DNA of 15,944 bases, from the NCBI GenBank assembly GCA_016783105.1, contig JADHXF010000038.1:1-15944 (forward strand), in the 5' to 3' direction. This DNA is from Dehalococcoidales bacterium. Its GTDB lineage: Bacteria; Chloroflexota; Dehalococcoidia; Dehalococcoidales; RBG-16-60-22. Each line of letters starts with the position of its first letter. Position 1 is the first letter of the stretch. This document shows positions 15,218 through 15,944 of this stretch, piece by piece. Made by a program: the position numbers and the translations under genes. Under the pieces are notes generated by a model. That model saw only the letters and a list, made by a program, of their open reading frames with translations, ran no database searches and was not told the DNA's origin.

Positions 15218-15944
15218 ATGAATAAAAAAACGTTGCTGGTGCTGGCCGACGGCTCGGTGTATGAAGGCCTTTCCTTCGGTGCCGAGGTTAATGCCTACGG
15301 CGAGGTGGTCTTCAACACCAGCATGATTGGCTACCAGGAGATGTTAACAGACCCCTCCTACGCCGGGCAGATTGTGATGCCCACTTACCCCTTAATCGGC
15401 AACTACGGCACCAGCCCGCATGACGCTGAATCGAACCGGGTTCAGGTCAGGGGCTTTGTGGTCAGGGAGGAGTGCCAGCAGCCCAACCATTACCTGAGCC
15501 AGCAGACCATCCACGACTATTTGCTGGAAAATCATATCCCCGGCCTCCACGGCATTGACACGCGGTCGCTCACCCGCAAGCTGCGCTCGTACGGGGTGAT
15601 GATGGGCTACCTCACCAGCGAGAAGTCGCCGGAAGAAGCTCTGGCGGCACTGAAAAAGCTGCCCGACTACGGCAGCGTCGACTTCGTGCGGAAGGTAACC
15701 ACCCCCCACGCCTACCACTGGGAACCGCAACCCGATGACGGTAATCTGCCCCACATCGTCGTGCTGGACTGCGGGCTGAAGTTCAACATATTGCGGCTCT
15801 TGAAGAAGCAGGGCTGCCGCATCACCGCCGTGCCCTGCTCCACCTCCGCCGACGATATTTTAAACTTGAACCCCGACGGCATTTTGCTGTCCCCCGGCCC
15901 CGGCGACCCCGAGCTTCTGGACTACCTGGTTGATACGGTGAAGG
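15218..15944 (+). CDS. carA: Carbamoyl-phosphate synthase small (glutaminase) subunit, partial at right edge
   Basis: The ATG at 15218 abuts the pyrC TGA. 242 codons are visible before the window ends. The N-terminal small-subunit domain (about 1-160) has the signature 'VVFNTSMIGYQEMLTDPSYA' (30-49), 'PLIGNYG' (58-64) and 'GIDTRSLTRKLRSYG' (112-126). The class I glutamine amidotransferase domain starts near 178 ('HIVVLDCGLKFNILR') and reaches 'LLSPGPGDP' (223-231). The nucleophile Cys motif and catalytic His-Glu lie beyond the edge and cannot be checked. The protein supplies ammonia from glutamine to CarB for carbamoyl phosphate, the substrate of PyrB. carB is likely to follow, but that is inference. 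Confidence 0.95.
   Translation, partial: MNKKTLLVLADGSVYEGLSFGAEVNAYGEVVFNTSMIGYQEMLTDPSYAGQIVMPTYPLIGNYGTSPHDAESNRVQVRGFVVREECQQPNHYLSQQTIHDYLLENHIPGLHGIDTRSLTRKLRSYGVMMGYLTSEKSPEEALAALKKLPDYGSVDFVRKVTTPHAYHWEPQPDDGNLPHIVVLDCGLKFNILRLLKKQGCRITAVPCSTSADDILNLNPDGILLSPGPGDPELLDYLVDTVK

Overview
The window is a stretch of bacterial chromosome of moderate GC with dense, mostly housekeeping genes. I see no insertion sequence, CRISPR array, tRNA or rRNA. Gene content and protein style (a short 645-aa GyrB, TTG starts with good Shine-Dalgarno sites, a PilB/PilC cluster beside an acidic coiled-coil protein, a PyrR-controlled pyr operon) suggest the phylum Chloroflexota, perhaps a Dehalococcoidia-type organism. 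That placement is inference, since no marker was searched.

Left block (1-5101, minus strand). From a strong promoter (TTGACA-17-TAATAT, 5073-5101) run a coiled-coil protein with a C-terminal alpha/beta domain (5017-4148), the type IV pilus or type II secretion ATPase PilB/GspE (4075-2372) and the platform protein PilC/GspF (2362-1109). A small two-pass membrane protein (886-491) and a single-pass PilO-like protein cut by the window edge (426-1) follow. Together they look like part of a pilus or secretion machine; no pilin is visible here.

Middle block (5309-9638, plus strand). A promoter (TTGAAA-17-TATAAA) precedes a membrane-anchored tandem parvulin-like protein, then hom, thrC and folE with gaps of 17-28 bp, probably one transcript. 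hom and thrC supply two steps of threonine synthesis; thrB is not here. folE makes the first committed intermediate of folate/pterin synthesis. folE converges on gyrB with only 12 bp between stop codons.

Right block (9651-15944). gyrB (minus) and the pyr operon (plus) diverge from a 311-bp region. The gyrB leader carries a strong intrinsic terminator before the gene, inside a possible 18-codon leader ORF. The pyr leader contains a complete PyrR attenuator: a PyrR-binding hairpin with the family hexaloop, an overlapping antiterminator, and a terminator whose 3' arm is also the pyrR Shine-Dalgarno. pyrR, pyrB, pyrC and carA follow with overlaps of 17 and 4 nt and one zero-gap junction; carA runs off the right edge.

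The most unusual protein is PyrB. It is a full aspartate carbamoyltransferase catalytic chain fused directly to a PyrI-type four-cysteine zinc domain, without the PyrI nucleotide-binding allosteric domain, and ends in a basic tail resembling an Ada-type metal-binding module that has lost its cysteines.
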